A stretch of DNA of 64,000 bases from Bacteroidota bacterium (GTDB lineage Bacteria; Bacteroidota; Bacteroidia; Bacteroidales; Prolixibacteraceae): the NCBI GenBank assembly GCA_029265715.1, contig JAJUGZ010000002.1, positions 1-64,000 on the forward strand, in the 5' to 3' direction. The notes beneath the pieces are model-generated. The model was not told the DNA's origin and did no database searches. It worked only from the letters and a program-made list of their open reading frames with translations. How positions within the stretch are numbered: the stretch's first letter is position 1; each line of letters starts with the position of its first letter. This document shows, in pieces, positions 24,356 to 34,119 of the stretch. The translations under genes were made by a program, and so were the position numbers.

Positions 24356-25924
24356 ATGAAAAATACCCTGCTACTAATCTTGATGACTGTTCTTTTTGCT
24401 TGTAATTCAGGGCAAAAGGGGAGAACCATCGACATAGTCTCGGTTGCAACAAAAGCCGGGCTGGTTTCTGGTAAACTATCGGATAATCAGGAAATAAAAA
24501 TCTTCATGGGCATTCCGTATGCCGCACCTCCGGTTGGCGATTTGCGCTGGAAAGCCCCGCAGCCGGTTGTTCCTTGGGAGGGTGTCCGTCCCTGTGTCGA
24601 CAATCCGCCATCGGCTATGCAACAACCGCCCAAACCGTTCTTTTGCTGGACCACCGAGTTTATGGCTCCGGAAAAACCAATCAGTGAAGACTGTTTATAC
24701 CTGAATATCTGGACGCCGGCCAAAACAGATCAGGATAAACTGCCCGTAATAGTCTGGATCCACGGAGGGGCGTTGTCTTCCGGATCGGGAACGGTACCTC
24801 TGTACAACGGGGAAGGAATGGCAGCCAAGGGTGTTGTTTTTATTACAATCAATTATCGGTTGGGAATCTTCGGGTTTATGGCCCATCCGGAGCTTTCGGC
24901 TGAATCTGATCTGAAGGTTTCCGGGAATTACGGGATACTTGACCAGATTGCCGCCCTGAAATGGGTAAAAGAAAATATTGCGGCCTTTGGCGGCGACCCG
25001 GATAATGTGACTATCGCCGGCCAGTCTGCCGGATCTTTCAGTGTAAACATGTTGGTGGTTTCTCCGTTGGCAAAAGGTCTTTTTCAAAAAGCAATTGGGC
25101 AGAGTGGCGCAATGTTTGGGGAACAACTCTCGTTGGGCCAGACTTTGTCGGCAGCCGAAGAAGCCGGTCGGCAAATATCCGAAAAGCTTGGTGCTGCGTC
25201 GATTGCAGATATGCGCGCTCTGTCGGCTGATTCATTACTGAACGTGCCGGGCCGTTTTGGGATAACCATCGATCAGGTAGTGGTTCCGCCGATCCGCGAA
25301 ACGTTTGCTGCCGGGAAACAAAACGATGTGCCACTTATTACCGGATGGAATGCCGACGATGGCGTTTCGTTTGGCCCGCCTGTTTCGGCTGAAAAATTTC
25401 AGGAAATGGCCAAAGCGCAATACGGAGAGAACGCTAACCGCTACCTTCAGCTATTCCCGGCCACAACCGACGACGAAGCGGTCCGGTCGCAGAAGCTGGT
25501 TTCGCAGCTTATCTTTGGCTGGCATAATTATACCTGGGCCCGAATGCAGGCGATTCACGGAACCGGGGAATCGTATCTCTACTATTTTAAGCGGGTTCCT
25601 CCGGGCGAACCCAATTACGGGGCATTTCATTCGGCTGAGTTTGGCTATGCCCTTCATACCCTGAAATTCTGGAACCGTCCGTTCACCGACGTAGACTATA
25701 ATCTGGAAGAGGTGATGAGCAGCTATTGGGTAAATTTTGCTAAAACAGGCAACCCCAATGGCGAAGGGTTGCCTGTCTGGCCTGCCTTCAGCAACAATAA
25801 TCCGGAAGTGATTGAGCTGGGCGACGAAGTGAAAGCCGCACCACTTCCACACAAAGACCAGCTTTTGTTCATGGATGAAATGGCCATAAGAGACATAGCC
25901 CATACAAAACAAAAAATGAATTGA
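24356..25924 (+). CDS. Type-B carboxylesterase lipoprotein
   Basis: The 522-residue protein has a lipoprotein signal (LFACNS, Cys16) and the carboxylesterase family features. These are GIPYAAPPVGDLRWKAPQP near the N-terminus, SEDCLYLNIWTP, WIHGGALSSGSG for the oxyanion hole, the nucleophile GQSAGS, an acidic position in NADDG (usually Glu) and a catalytic His in AFHSAE. It would hydrolyse carboxylic esters at the outer membrane or periplasm. It follows the frameshifted esterase by 43 bases. Confidence 0.92.
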   Translation: MKNTLLLILMTVLFACNSGQKGRTIDIVSVATKAGLVSGKLSDNQEIKIFMGIPYAAPPVGDLRWKAPQPVVPWEGVRPCVDNPPSAMQQPPKPFFCWTTEFMAPEKPISEDCLYLNIWTPAKTDQDKLPVIVWIHGGALSSGSGTVPLYNGEGMAAKGVVFITINYRLGIFGFMAHPELSAESDLKVSGNYGILDQIAALKWVKENIAAFGGDPDNVTIAGQSAGSFSVNMLVVSPLAKGLFQKAIGQSGAMFGEQLSLGQTLSAAEEAGRQISEKLGAASIADMRALSADSLLNVPGRFGITIDQVVVPPIRETFAAGKQNDVPLITGWNADDGVSFGPPVSAEKFQEMAKAQYGENANRYLQLFPATTDDEAVRSQKLVSQLIFGWHNYTWARMQAIHGTGESYLYYFKRVPPGEPNYGAFHSAEFGYALHTLKFWNRPFTDVDYNLEEVMSSYWVNFAKTGNPNGEGLPVWPAFSNNNPEVIELGDEVKAAPLPHKDQLLFMDEMAIRDIAHTKQKMN

Positions 25925-25951
25925 CCAAAGGGAAATCCGCGAAGCGAATAA

Positions 25952-26040
25952 ATGGCTATTCCATGCGTTGGATCTTAAAAATGAAAAACAGAAGCTGATA
26001 CGAAAATTGTACAGACCAACTTTGAAAATTTATACTTATG
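25952..26040 (+). repeat. Dispersed repeat copy D, leader of an esterase gene
   Basis: ATGGCTATTCCATGCGTTGG through GAAAATTTATACTTATG ends exactly at the ATG of the esterase gene at 26038. It shares ATACGAAAATTGTAC and GAAAATTTATAC with copies A-C, while the middle is more diverged. Confidence 0.75.
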
Positions 26041-27210
26041 AACCGAAAAAACATTTTGTTGTCGATTATTCTCCTGGCATTTTTCATGGGAGCTTATGCG
26101 CAGGAGCTTTCCAATTTCATGAACAGAAAGCCGATTGTTTCGCCGGAAATTGGTAAAACAGAAGTAACGTTTAGATTATTGGCCCCTAGTGCCGATTCAG
26201 TGCAAATCACGGGTGGTTTTTTGCCGACGGTCAAGATAGAAACCTCGTTCGGTAAAATGGATGTTCCGGGGAAAACCAATCTTACAAAAGACGAAGCCGG
26301 ACTTTGGTCGATAACCCTGCCTCTGCCTGCTCCGGAGCTCTATACCTATAGTTTTATTGTGGATGGGGTGTCGATTAATGATCCAAACAACATTTTTCTG
26401 CAACGCGACGGCACCCGTTACCTGAGTGTTTTATTAATTCCTGGCAAAAAAACAGAGAATTACGTCGAAGCTAAAAAGCGCGGGAACCTGCACCAGGTAT
26501 GGTATGATTCTCCTACGTTGGGATTGAACCGAAGATTGTTTGTTTACACCCCATATGGCTATGAATCTGGCAAACAGAGCTATCCGGTGTTATATCTGCT
26601 GCACGGTGCCGGTGGCGACGAGGACGCCTGGAGCACAATGGGACGCACTTGTCAGATTTTGGATAATCTCATCGAAAAAGGTCTGGCTGTTCCAATGATC
26701 TGTGTCATGCCCAACGGCAATCCGAATCAAATGGCTGCTAAAACGACCCAGCTACCCGAGGGAGAATTCGATTTCAGGGATCCTTCCAGAAAAAACCTAT
26801 ATGTAAACAGCATTGTGAAAGATATTGTACCATACATCGAAAAAAACTTCAGGGTACTTGCCGATCCGGATCACCGGGCTATTGCAGGCCTTTCGATGGG
26901 GGGCGGGCATACCATCTCTGCAGCCAATGAGTATCCTGGTATGTTTCAGTACATTTGTCCATTAAGTATGGGGTTGTGGGGTGAACAGCCCGATATCGAT
27001 GAAAAGTTGCAAGGGCTGAAAAAGGCCGGGTATAAGTTGTATTGGTTGGCTTGCGGGAAAGGAGATTTTGTATGGGAAAGCGCACAGAAACTGGATGCCA
27101 AATTGACTGAAAACGGGCTAAAGCATACTTTTTTTGTGTCTGAAGGCGGACATACTTGGGATAACTGGAGGATGTATCTAAACACCTTTGCCCCATTATT
27201 ATTCAAATAA
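26038..27210 (+). CDS. CE1-type esterase with N-terminal early-set domain
   Basis: This 390-residue secreted protein has a signal peptide (about 1-21, GAYAQ), an early-set domain (about 28-125; VTFRLLAPSADSVQITGGF) and an esterase domain. The esterase domain shows YPVLYLLHGAGGDEDAW, the nucleophile GLSMGGGH and the catalytic His in EGGHTW. It is the closest relative in the window of the 19304 esterase, and both share the repeat leader. Specificity is unknown. Confidence 0.9.
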   Translation: MNRKNILLSIILLAFFMGAYAQELSNFMNRKPIVSPEIGKTEVTFRLLAPSADSVQITGGFLPTVKIETSFGKMDVPGKTNLTKDEAGLWSITLPLPAPELYTYSFIVDGVSINDPNNIFLQRDGTRYLSVLLIPGKKTENYVEAKKRGNLHQVWYDSPTLGLNRRLFVYTPYGYESGKQSYPVLYLLHGAGGDEDAWSTMGRTCQILDNLIEKGLAVPMICVMPNGNPNQMAAKTTQLPEGEFDFRDPSRKNLYVNSIVKDIVPYIEKNFRVLADPDHRAIAGLSMGGGHTISAANEYPGMFQYICPLSMGLWGEQPDIDEKLQGLKKAGYKLYWLACGKGDFVWESAQKLDAKLTENGLKHTFFVSEGGHTWDNWRMYLNTFAPLLFK

Positions 27211-27300
27211 GAATTGTTTTTGTCATTCAAAAAAAAATAAGGCAGCGATTAACCCAGACGTATCCTGAAAAATCGCAACATAACATAAATATTCAACTTA

Positions 27301-29571
27301 ATGCGAAACTTAAAATTTATAATTATAGCAGTAATGATGCTTCCGATAGTATCCCTGTCGGCTGAAAAAGGTCATCGATCTGCATTGCTTCAATACGACA
27401 GGCAGATTGACGGGATCATTAGCCAGATGACGCTCGAAGAAAAAGTGAATATGCTCCACGCCAAATTCATGTTTGTTTCGGCCGGAGTTGAAAGGCTTGG
27501 CATCGCCGACATCAAATATGCCGACGGGCCTTTTGGCATTCGCGAAGAAATGCAGCCCAAAGGCTGGGCCGGCCTGGGTTGGGAAACCGACAAAGCTACG
27601 TTCTTCCCCACCGGATCGGCGCTGGCTGCGACCTGGAGCCCCGAGCTGGCTTATTCCTACGGAACCGGCATGGCTAAAGAAGCACGTTTGCGCGGAAAAG
27701 ATATGATCCTCGGGCCGGCCATCAATATTCAGCGCATCCCAACCGGTGGACGGACCTATGAGTATCTCAGCGAAGATCCGTTCCTGAGCTCAAAACTGGC
27801 CGTTGGCTATACCAAAGGTGTGCAAGACAATGGTGTGGCCGTTTGCCTGAAACATTATGCGCTAAACAATCAGGAAGACAACCGTGGAACAGTGAATGTG
27901 ATTATTGGCGAACGCGCTATGCATGAAATTTATCTGCCGCCGTTCAGGGCTGCCGTCGAAGAAGCGGATGCTTTTGGCGTGATGTCGGCCTACAACAAAG
28001 TGAACGGGTTCTGGTGCGCCGAAAACGAGATATTGCTCGATAAAATTCTTCGTCAGGATTGGGGTTTTGCCGGGATGGTCATTTCCGACTGGGGCGGAAC
28101 ACACAGCACCGTTAGGTCAGTGAAAGCCGGGCTTAATGTGGAAATGCCCGACCAGAAATACCTCGGACAAGCCCTGATTGATTCAATAAAAGCAGGCTTG
28201 GTTTCAGAAGAAACCATCAACCAGCGTGTTCGCGAAATTCTGCGGGTCCGGATGGCCATCAAGCCTGTTCCTGAAGATATGGCAAATAAGGAAATGACCT
28301 CGCAACCCGCGCAGCAGAAAATCGCCTACGAAGTTGCCTGCAAGTCGATTGTTTTGTTGAAAAATGAAGGCGCCCTTCCGTTGAAACTCGAAAACAAGCC
28401 GGTCATTGCCGTGATCGGGGCGAATGCCACGCAAATCATGGCAACAGGAGGATTAGGGGCCGGTGTGAAAACATTGTACGAGATTACGCCACTGGATGGA
28501 TTGAAAAACCGGATTGGAGATAAAGCCGAGATCCTTTTTGCGCAAGGGTATGAACCTGTTAAATTCAGCTGGGTGAGAAAAACGCCTGAACAACTGGAAA
28601 AAGAAAATCAGGAAAAAGAGCTGGCAGCCCAGAAACTGGCCAAGGAAGCCATTGAAGTGGCGAAGAAAGCCAGCATTGTATTGTTTATCGGAGGAGACAA
28701 TCGGGCTGTTGAAACCGAAGGAAGTGACCGCAAAGACATTTTCCTGCCATCCGGACAAGACGAGCTGATTAAGAAAATTGCGGAAGTTAACCCGAACATT
28801 GTCACCGTTCTGACCAGTGGTGCGCCCAACGACCTGAACGTGGTTAAACCCCTGTCGAAAGCGTTGCTCATCTCGTGGTTCAACGGGAGCGAAGGTGGAA
28901 ATGCGCTGGCTGACGTGCTGATCGGTAAAATTTCTCCGAGCGGGAGATTACCGTTCACGCTGCCCGTAAAACTGGAAGATTCGCCGGCTTATGCCCTGGG
29001 TAATTATCCGCAGGGAAAGAAAAGTGCTGATGTGTTTGCCAACCTGGTTTCGGAAACCGAATCGACAGACAAATCTCAGGAGAAAAAAGACGAAGCGGCA
29101 AAAGGTGACCCGAACACAGCTTATTATTCAGAAGAATCGCTGATTGGCTACCGCTGGTTCGACACGAAAAATAAACCGGTGATGTATCCCTTCGGATATG
29201 GCCTCACCTACACCACGTTCAACTATTCGAAACTAAAAACGGACAAGGATAAATATGGTAAGAGCGACATCATCCATGTTGCGTTTGAGTTGAAAAATAC
29301 GGGGAAAATGGCTGCCGACGAAGTGGTTCAGGTGTATGTTCACCGTGTAAATCCCTCAGTTGAATGGCCTGCAAAAGAGTTGAAGGCATTCTCACGGGTC
29401 TCGCTCGCTTCGGGAGAAAGCAAAACCGTGAAACTGGAAATCCCGATTGAAAACCTCCGGTACTGGAACGAGACCAAACATGCCTGGGACGATGACTTGT
29501 GTAAAATTGAGTTGCTGGTCGGCGCCTCGGCAGGCGACATCAAACTGAAAAAAGAAATCACGCTTAAATAG
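27301..29571 (+). CDS. GH3 beta-glycosidase, secreted
   Basis: The 756-residue protein has a signal peptide (about 1-20). The GH3 barrel has YADGPFGIRE, KHYALNNQEDNRGT, MSAYNKVNGFWCAEN and the nucleophile Asp in VISDWGGTHS. The alpha/beta sandwich has VLLKNEGALPL and NGSEGGNALADVLIG, and a C-terminal fibronectin-III-like domain follows (from about 640; GYGLTYTTF, FELKNTGKMAADEVVQVYV). Two charged inserts, EKENQEKELAAQ near 435 and a Lys/Glu-rich stretch near 590, are unusual. It removes terminal sugars; beta-glucoside or beta-xyloside cannot be chosen from sequence. Confidence 0.94.
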   Translation: MRNLKFIIIAVMMLPIVSLSAEKGHRSALLQYDRQIDGIISQMTLEEKVNMLHAKFMFVSAGVERLGIADIKYADGPFGIREEMQPKGWAGLGWETDKATFFPTGSALAATWSPELAYSYGTGMAKEARLRGKDMILGPAINIQRIPTGGRTYEYLSEDPFLSSKLAVGYTKGVQDNGVAVCLKHYALNNQEDNRGTVNVIIGERAMHEIYLPPFRAAVEEADAFGVMSAYNKVNGFWCAENEILLDKILRQDWGFAGMVISDWGGTHSTVRSVKAGLNVEMPDQKYLGQALIDSIKAGLVSEETINQRVREILRVRMAIKPVPEDMANKEMTSQPAQQKIAYEVACKSIVLLKNEGALPLKLENKPVIAVIGANATQIMATGGLGAGVKTLYEITPLDGLKNRIGDKAEILFAQGYEPVKFSWVRKTPEQLEKENQEKELAAQKLAKEAIEVAKKASIVLFIGGDNRAVETEGSDRKDIFLPSGQDELIKKIAEVNPNIVTVLTSGAPNDLNVVKPLSKALLISWFNGSEGGNALADVLIGKISPSGRLPFTLPVKLEDSPAYALGNYPQGKKSADVFANLVSETESTDKSQEKKDEAAKGDPNTAYYSEESLIGYRWFDTKNKPVMYPFGYGLTYTTFNYSKLKTDKDKYGKSDIIHVAFELKNTGKMAADEVVQVYVHRVNPSVEWPAKELKAFSRVSLASGESKTVKLEIPIENLRYWNETKHAWDDDLCKIELLVGASAGDIKLKKEITLK

Positions 29572-29604
29572 CCGAATGTTTCAAAAAAATTAAATCAGAA
29601 TAGA

Positions 29605-31272
29605 ATGAAGACTAATCGGAGAAACTTTTTCCAAACGCTGGGAGCCGGGGCTGCCGGAATCGGCCTGACTTCTTTTGCTCTGCCTTCGGTGGCTGCAGAC
29701 CAAAGCCGGCCGGACATGGATGATCAACAGCTTTTTATTGGCGACGATATTGCTGTTGCAGAGACCCAATATGGGAAAGTAAAAGGTTTTATCCTTCGCG
29801 GGATAACCCAGTTCAGGGGAATACCTTATGGCGACAACACGGCTGGCCCCAACCGGTTTATGCCGCCCAGACCGCCCAAAGCGTGGGACGGGATATTGCC
29901 CGCTGTTTGGTGGGGGAACACGGCTCCGCAACTGATGGATAACCGGTATGCGAATGCCTATTCGTCGTTTGTCGATCATTGGAACTACGACGATGTTAGT
30001 GAAGATTGCCTGAAACTAAACATATGGACCCCGGCCATCGACCAGAAAAGGCGCCCGGTTTTGGTTTGGTTGCATGGTGGCGGATACACCAATGGGAACG
30101 GCATCGAGCAGGACGGCTATGACGGCGAGAACCTGAGCCGCAAAGGCGATGTGGTGTTTGTATCGATTAATCACCGGCTGGGGCCGATCGGCTTTAGTGA
30201 TTTGTCGGGCGTGGGCGGTTCGAAATACGCCGACTCCGGAAATGTAGGGGCACTCGATATGGTAGCCGCCCTGAAATGGGTAAAAGACAATATCGCGAAT
30301 TTTGGCGGAGATCCGTCGAATGTGACCATCATGGGACAGTCGGGCGGCGGGGCAAAGGTTTGTACCTTGATGGCGATGCCAGCAGCCAAAGGGCTTTTTC
30401 ATAAAGCCGTTCCGTTAAGCGGGTCAACCATAAAAGCGATGGATCAGGCCTATTCCAGAAAATTAGGCGAGTATATCCTGAACGAAGCCGGGTTAACCCC
30501 TTCGGAAATCGACAAACTTCAGGAGATGCCTTGGAAAGACTATATTTTACTGGCCAACAAGGCGGCGCAAAAGGCTGCTGCCGAAATGGGGACAGCCGGC
30601 ATGCGTGGGGGCTTTGCTCCGGTGGCCGATGGTGTTCACATTACAAAAGAACAATTTTTTAATGAGCCGGACGGACTTTCATCGAACGTTCCGATGTTAA
30701 TTTGCACCACGTTTCATGAATGGGGAATGGCTCGAACCATGCCAGAAATGGAGCTGATTACCCGCGAAAAAGCGATTGAAATGTTAAAAGAGCGGGCTGG
30801 TATGGGCAGCGGACTGGGCGATAAAGCTGAAGCCGTTTACGATGCTTATGCCAAAGTTTTCAATCAAGCCAAGCCAATTGAAATAATGACCCTGGTTAGC
30901 AGCAATCGGAAAGGGGTTATCGATACGGCCAATGCAAAAGCAAAACAAAAAGCTCCGGTCTATCTCGCATGGTTTGGCTGGGAACCGCCGTTGTTTAATA
31001 ACCGGATGCGGGCGTTCCACTGTCTCGATATATGTTTCTGGTTTGCCAATACCGATTTGATGCTTACACACACCGGAGGAGGAAAACGCCCGCGGGCGCT
31101 GGCCGAAAAAATGTCGGGGGCCCTGCTGCAGTTTATGCGTACCGGGAACCCCAATAATGGAGGGCTCCCCGAATGGAAAAGATATACGCCGGAAAAAGGA
31201 GAAACAATGGTTTTAAACGATCGTCCGGAACTGAAAAATGATCCCGATCGTCAAGCCAGACTTTTGTTGTGA
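29605..31272 (+). CDS. Type-B carboxylesterase with Tat-type signal
   Basis: The 555-residue protein starts with a twin-arginine-like signal (NRRNFFQTLGAGAAGIG). It has carboxylesterase motifs: QFRGIPYGDNTAGPNRFMPP, SEDCLKLNIWTP, WLHGGGYTNGNG, the nucleophile GQSGGG and a late His in AFHCLD. The acidic residue is not obvious: FHEWGM lies where NxDEG is usual. It ends about 270 bases before the second GH3 gene. Confidence 0.9.
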   Translation: MKTNRRNFFQTLGAGAAGIGLTSFALPSVAADQSRPDMDDQQLFIGDDIAVAETQYGKVKGFILRGITQFRGIPYGDNTAGPNRFMPPRPPKAWDGILPAVWWGNTAPQLMDNRYANAYSSFVDHWNYDDVSEDCLKLNIWTPAIDQKRRPVLVWLHGGGYTNGNGIEQDGYDGENLSRKGDVVFVSINHRLGPIGFSDLSGVGGSKYADSGNVGALDMVAALKWVKDNIANFGGDPSNVTIMGQSGGGAKVCTLMAMPAAKGLFHKAVPLSGSTIKAMDQAYSRKLGEYILNEAGLTPSEIDKLQEMPWKDYILLANKAAQKAAAEMGTAGMRGGFAPVADGVHITKEQFFNEPDGLSSNVPMLICTTFHEWGMARTMPEMELITREKAIEMLKERAGMGSGLGDKAEAVYDAYAKVFNQAKPIEIMTLVSSNRKGVIDTANAKAKQKAPVYLAWFGWEPPLFNNRMRAFHCLDICFWFANTDLMLTHTGGGKRPRALAEKMSGALLQFMRTGNPNNGGLPEWKRYTPEKGETMVLNDRPELKNDPDRQARLLL

Positions 31273-31538
31273 TGCAGTTGGTTTTAGTTTATCCGTAAGC
31301 GCCGGCGCGATTTGAGTCTTGTGAAGGCAACCTGGAAATACGGGACGTTGTAAGGAGGCAAAAATCGTGTCGGTAAATTTTCTTCTATATCAAAGCCTGT
31401 TTTAAAACATGTGTTAAGTCTGTCTTGTGCAGATAAATATTTCATTCAGAGGTATCTCTGTTTGGTAAATCAATTTTTTTAAATTATCATTGCGTCATAA
31501 TGACATATTAAAAAAATATCATAATTAAATCTAAAGAT
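31273..31538. other. Intergenic region before the second GH3 gene
   Basis: It holds a perfect palindrome GCGCCGGCGC (31299-31308), a small stem CAGAG-GTAT-CTCTG (31447-31460) and an AT-rich stretch before the next ATG. No clear promoter box is seen. It could hold a transcription start for the two downstream GH3 genes. Confidence 0.3.
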
Positions 31539-33995
31539 ATGAATCTGAAAAACTCTCAATCGAAGGCCTTTGTGTATGTTTTTACACTGCTTTTATTAAG
31601 TATCTTTTTCTGGCAATGCTCTGGCAATAAAGCCGGACAATCGGATGATCAGAAAGTTCAGGAAATCATTTCGAAAATGACCCTGAAACAAAAAGCCCAA
31701 TTGGTTATCGGAACCGGGATGTTTTTCGAACTTCCTGATTCGATTATGGCAAAAATGCCTGCCGGGTTCAAAGGCGAAGCAGATCCGAATGACTCGGTTT
31801 ATTCGGCAATGGTCAAAAAAATCAGGAAATATTTGCCTGGCGCTGCCGGAAATTCTGCTGAGTTTCCGGAATTGGGCATTGCTACACAGGTATTGACCGA
31901 TGGGCCGGCCGGGCTCCGTATTCAGCCTAAACGTAAAGGCGACGATAAAACATACTATTGCACGGCTTTCCCGATCGCAACGGTTTTGGCATCGAGCTGG
32001 GATACGACCCTGGTTTACAGCGTTGGGAAGGCAATGGGAAATGAAGTTAAAGAATATGGATCAGATATTTTGTTGGCTCCTGCCTTAAACATCCAGCGTG
32101 ACCCGTTATGTGGCCGCAATTTTGAATACTATTCGGAAGACCCGCTGGTGGCCGGTAAAATGGCCGCTGCAATGGTAAATGGTATCCAGTCGAATGGAGT
32201 GGGAACATCCATCAAACACTTTGCAGCCAACAACTCGGAGACAAACCGCATGTCGGTTAATACGATTGTGAGCGAACGTGCTTTGCGCGAAATCTATCTG
32301 AAAGGCTTTGAAATTGCAGTGAAAGAAGCCCAGCCTTGGACTGTTATGTCTTCTTACAACAAAATCAACGGGATTTATACCTCGGAAAGCGAAGATTTGC
32401 TGACCAAAATTCTGCGCAATGACTGGGGATTTCAGGGATATGTAATGACCGACTGGGGCGGCGGCAGCGATGTGGTAGCCCAGATGAAAGCCGGTAACGA
32501 TATGATTCAGCCCGGACAACCAAAGCAAATTCAGGAACTGATTGATGCGGTGAATACCGGTAAATTAGACGAGAAAATTTTAGACCGCAACGTCGGGCGT
32601 ATCTTGAAAATTATGCTGAAAGCGCCGCGCTATAACAACTATGCATACAGTAATAATCCGGATTTGCCCGCGCATGCTGCTGTTACCCGTCAGGCGGCCA
32701 CCGATGGGATGGTACTGCTTAAAAATGCCAGCAATGCGTTGCCCATGCCGGCCGATGTGAAAACCATTGCTGCATTTGGAAATACGTCGTACGATTTTAT
32801 CTCCGGAGGTACCGGGAGCGGCGACGTGAATGAAGCGTATACTGTTTCTTTGACCGATGGGATTATCAATGGGGGCTATGCGGCCAACGACGAGTTGAAG
32901 GCTATTTACAATAAATACATGAAAGAAGCGGAGGCTAAACGTGGCCCGTCTAAAAATCCATTGGCGTTTTTAGGCGGGAAAGAACCGGTTGAAGAAATGC
33001 CGGTTTCTAAGGCTCTTGCTGCAAAAATGGCCGATAAAAATGATATTGCCCTGATTACTATTGGGCGTAATGCCGGCGAAGGACGCGACCGCACGGCAAC
33101 CGAAGGCGATTTCTACCTGACAGCCACTGAAAAAGAAATGATCAAAAATGTGTCGGAAGCATTCCATGCCAAAGGGAAAAAAGCAGTTGTTGTGTTGAAT
33201 GTGGCTGGCGTTGTTGAAGTAGCCAGCTGGCGCGATATGCCTGATGCGATCTTATTGGCATGGCAGCCGGGCCAGGAAGGCGGAAACTCGGTAATCGATG
33301 TATTGAGCGGAAAAGTCAATCCATCCGGAAAACTGGCTGTCACGTTCCCTATGTCATATGCCGACGCTCCCACTGCTAAAAACTTTCCGGGAGTTCCTGA
33401 AGCATCGGATGTGGTTGACAATGCCGCCGATCTTTCTGGATTTTCGTTTATGCGCCGCATGCCATGGCAGATTACCTACGAAGAAGATATTTACGTTGGT
33501 TACCGTTATTATACCACCTTTAACGTGCCGGTTGCGTATGAGTTTGGCTATGGGCTGTCGTATACCAGTTTCGAATACAGCAACCTGAAACTCAGTTCTT
33601 CTGATTTTAACGGTGAACTGACGGCTACCGTGGAGGTTAAAAATACCGGTTCGGTTGCCGGTCGCGAAGTGGTTCAGGTTTATGTGTCGGCACCGAATGG
33701 AAAACTGGAAAAACCGGAAGAAGCCTTGGTAGCTTTCGGGAAAACTAAGTTGTTACAACCCGGCGAGGCCGAAACATTGAGCTTCAAGATCAAGACCAAA
33801 GACATTGCTTCATTCGACGAAGCAACTTCTTCCTGGATTGCCGAATCGGGCGATTATACTCTGCTTGTTGGCGCGTCATCGCTGGCCATCAAACAATCGG
33901 CGCCGTTTAAGGTAGGAAGCGAGCTGAACGCGGGCAAGGTGTCAAAAGCGCTTGTTCCTTCAGTTGTAATCAACAAACTGACTGTTTCCAAATAA
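31539..33995 (+). CDS. GH3 beta-glycosidase lipoprotein
   Basis: The 818-residue protein has a lipoprotein signal (FFWQCS, Cys27) and the GH3 fold. The barrel shows TDGPAGLRIQP, KHFAANNSETNR, MSSYNKINGIYTSES and nucleophile Asp in VMTDWGGGSD. The sandwich shows VLLKNASNALPM, GRNAGEGRDR and WQPGQEGGNSVIDVLSG. The C-terminal fibronectin-III-like domain has GYGLSYTSFEYS and VKNTGSVAGREVVQVYV. It is likely exo-acting at the cell surface or in the periplasm. Confidence 0.94.
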   Translation: MNLKNSQSKAFVYVFTLLLLSIFFWQCSGNKAGQSDDQKVQEIISKMTLKQKAQLVIGTGMFFELPDSIMAKMPAGFKGEADPNDSVYSAMVKKIRKYLPGAAGNSAEFPELGIATQVLTDGPAGLRIQPKRKGDDKTYYCTAFPIATVLASSWDTTLVYSVGKAMGNEVKEYGSDILLAPALNIQRDPLCGRNFEYYSEDPLVAGKMAAAMVNGIQSNGVGTSIKHFAANNSETNRMSVNTIVSERALREIYLKGFEIAVKEAQPWTVMSSYNKINGIYTSESEDLLTKILRNDWGFQGYVMTDWGGGSDVVAQMKAGNDMIQPGQPKQIQELIDAVNTGKLDEKILDRNVGRILKIMLKAPRYNNYAYSNNPDLPAHAAVTRQAATDGMVLLKNASNALPMPADVKTIAAFGNTSYDFISGGTGSGDVNEAYTVSLTDGIINGGYAANDELKAIYNKYMKEAEAKRGPSKNPLAFLGGKEPVEEMPVSKALAAKMADKNDIALITIGRNAGEGRDRTATEGDFYLTATEKEMIKNVSEAFHAKGKKAVVVLNVAGVVEVASWRDMPDAILLAWQPGQEGGNSVIDVLSGKVNPSGKLAVTFPMSYADAPTAKNFPGVPEASDVVDNAADLSGFSFMRRMPWQITYEEDIYVGYRYYTTFNVPVAYEFGYGLSYTSFEYSNLKLSSSDFNGELTATVEVKNTGSVAGREVVQVYVSAPNGKLEKPEEALVAFGKTKLLQPGEAETLSFKIKTKDIASFDEATSSWIAESGDYTLLVGASSLAIKQSAPFKVGSELNAGKVSKALVPSVVINKLTVSK

Positions 33996-34013
33996 ATCCT
34001 GATATTTTTGGAT

Positions 34014-34047
34014 GAATCCCCGGAGTATACCAATAATCCGGGGATTC
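34014..34047 (+). terminator. Hairpin between GH3 genes
   Basis: GAATCCCCGGA (34014-34024) pairs over 11 bases with TCCGGGGATTC (34037-34047). There is no T tract, so it may be a partial terminator or a mRNA-stabilising stem between the two GH3 genes. Confidence 0.5.
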
Positions 34048-34119
34048 TTAACTCAAAAAGTGCATGTTGTCTGAAGGTTTGTTTTCCGGAAGAAAATAAC
34101 AATCCACTAAATCCAACGC

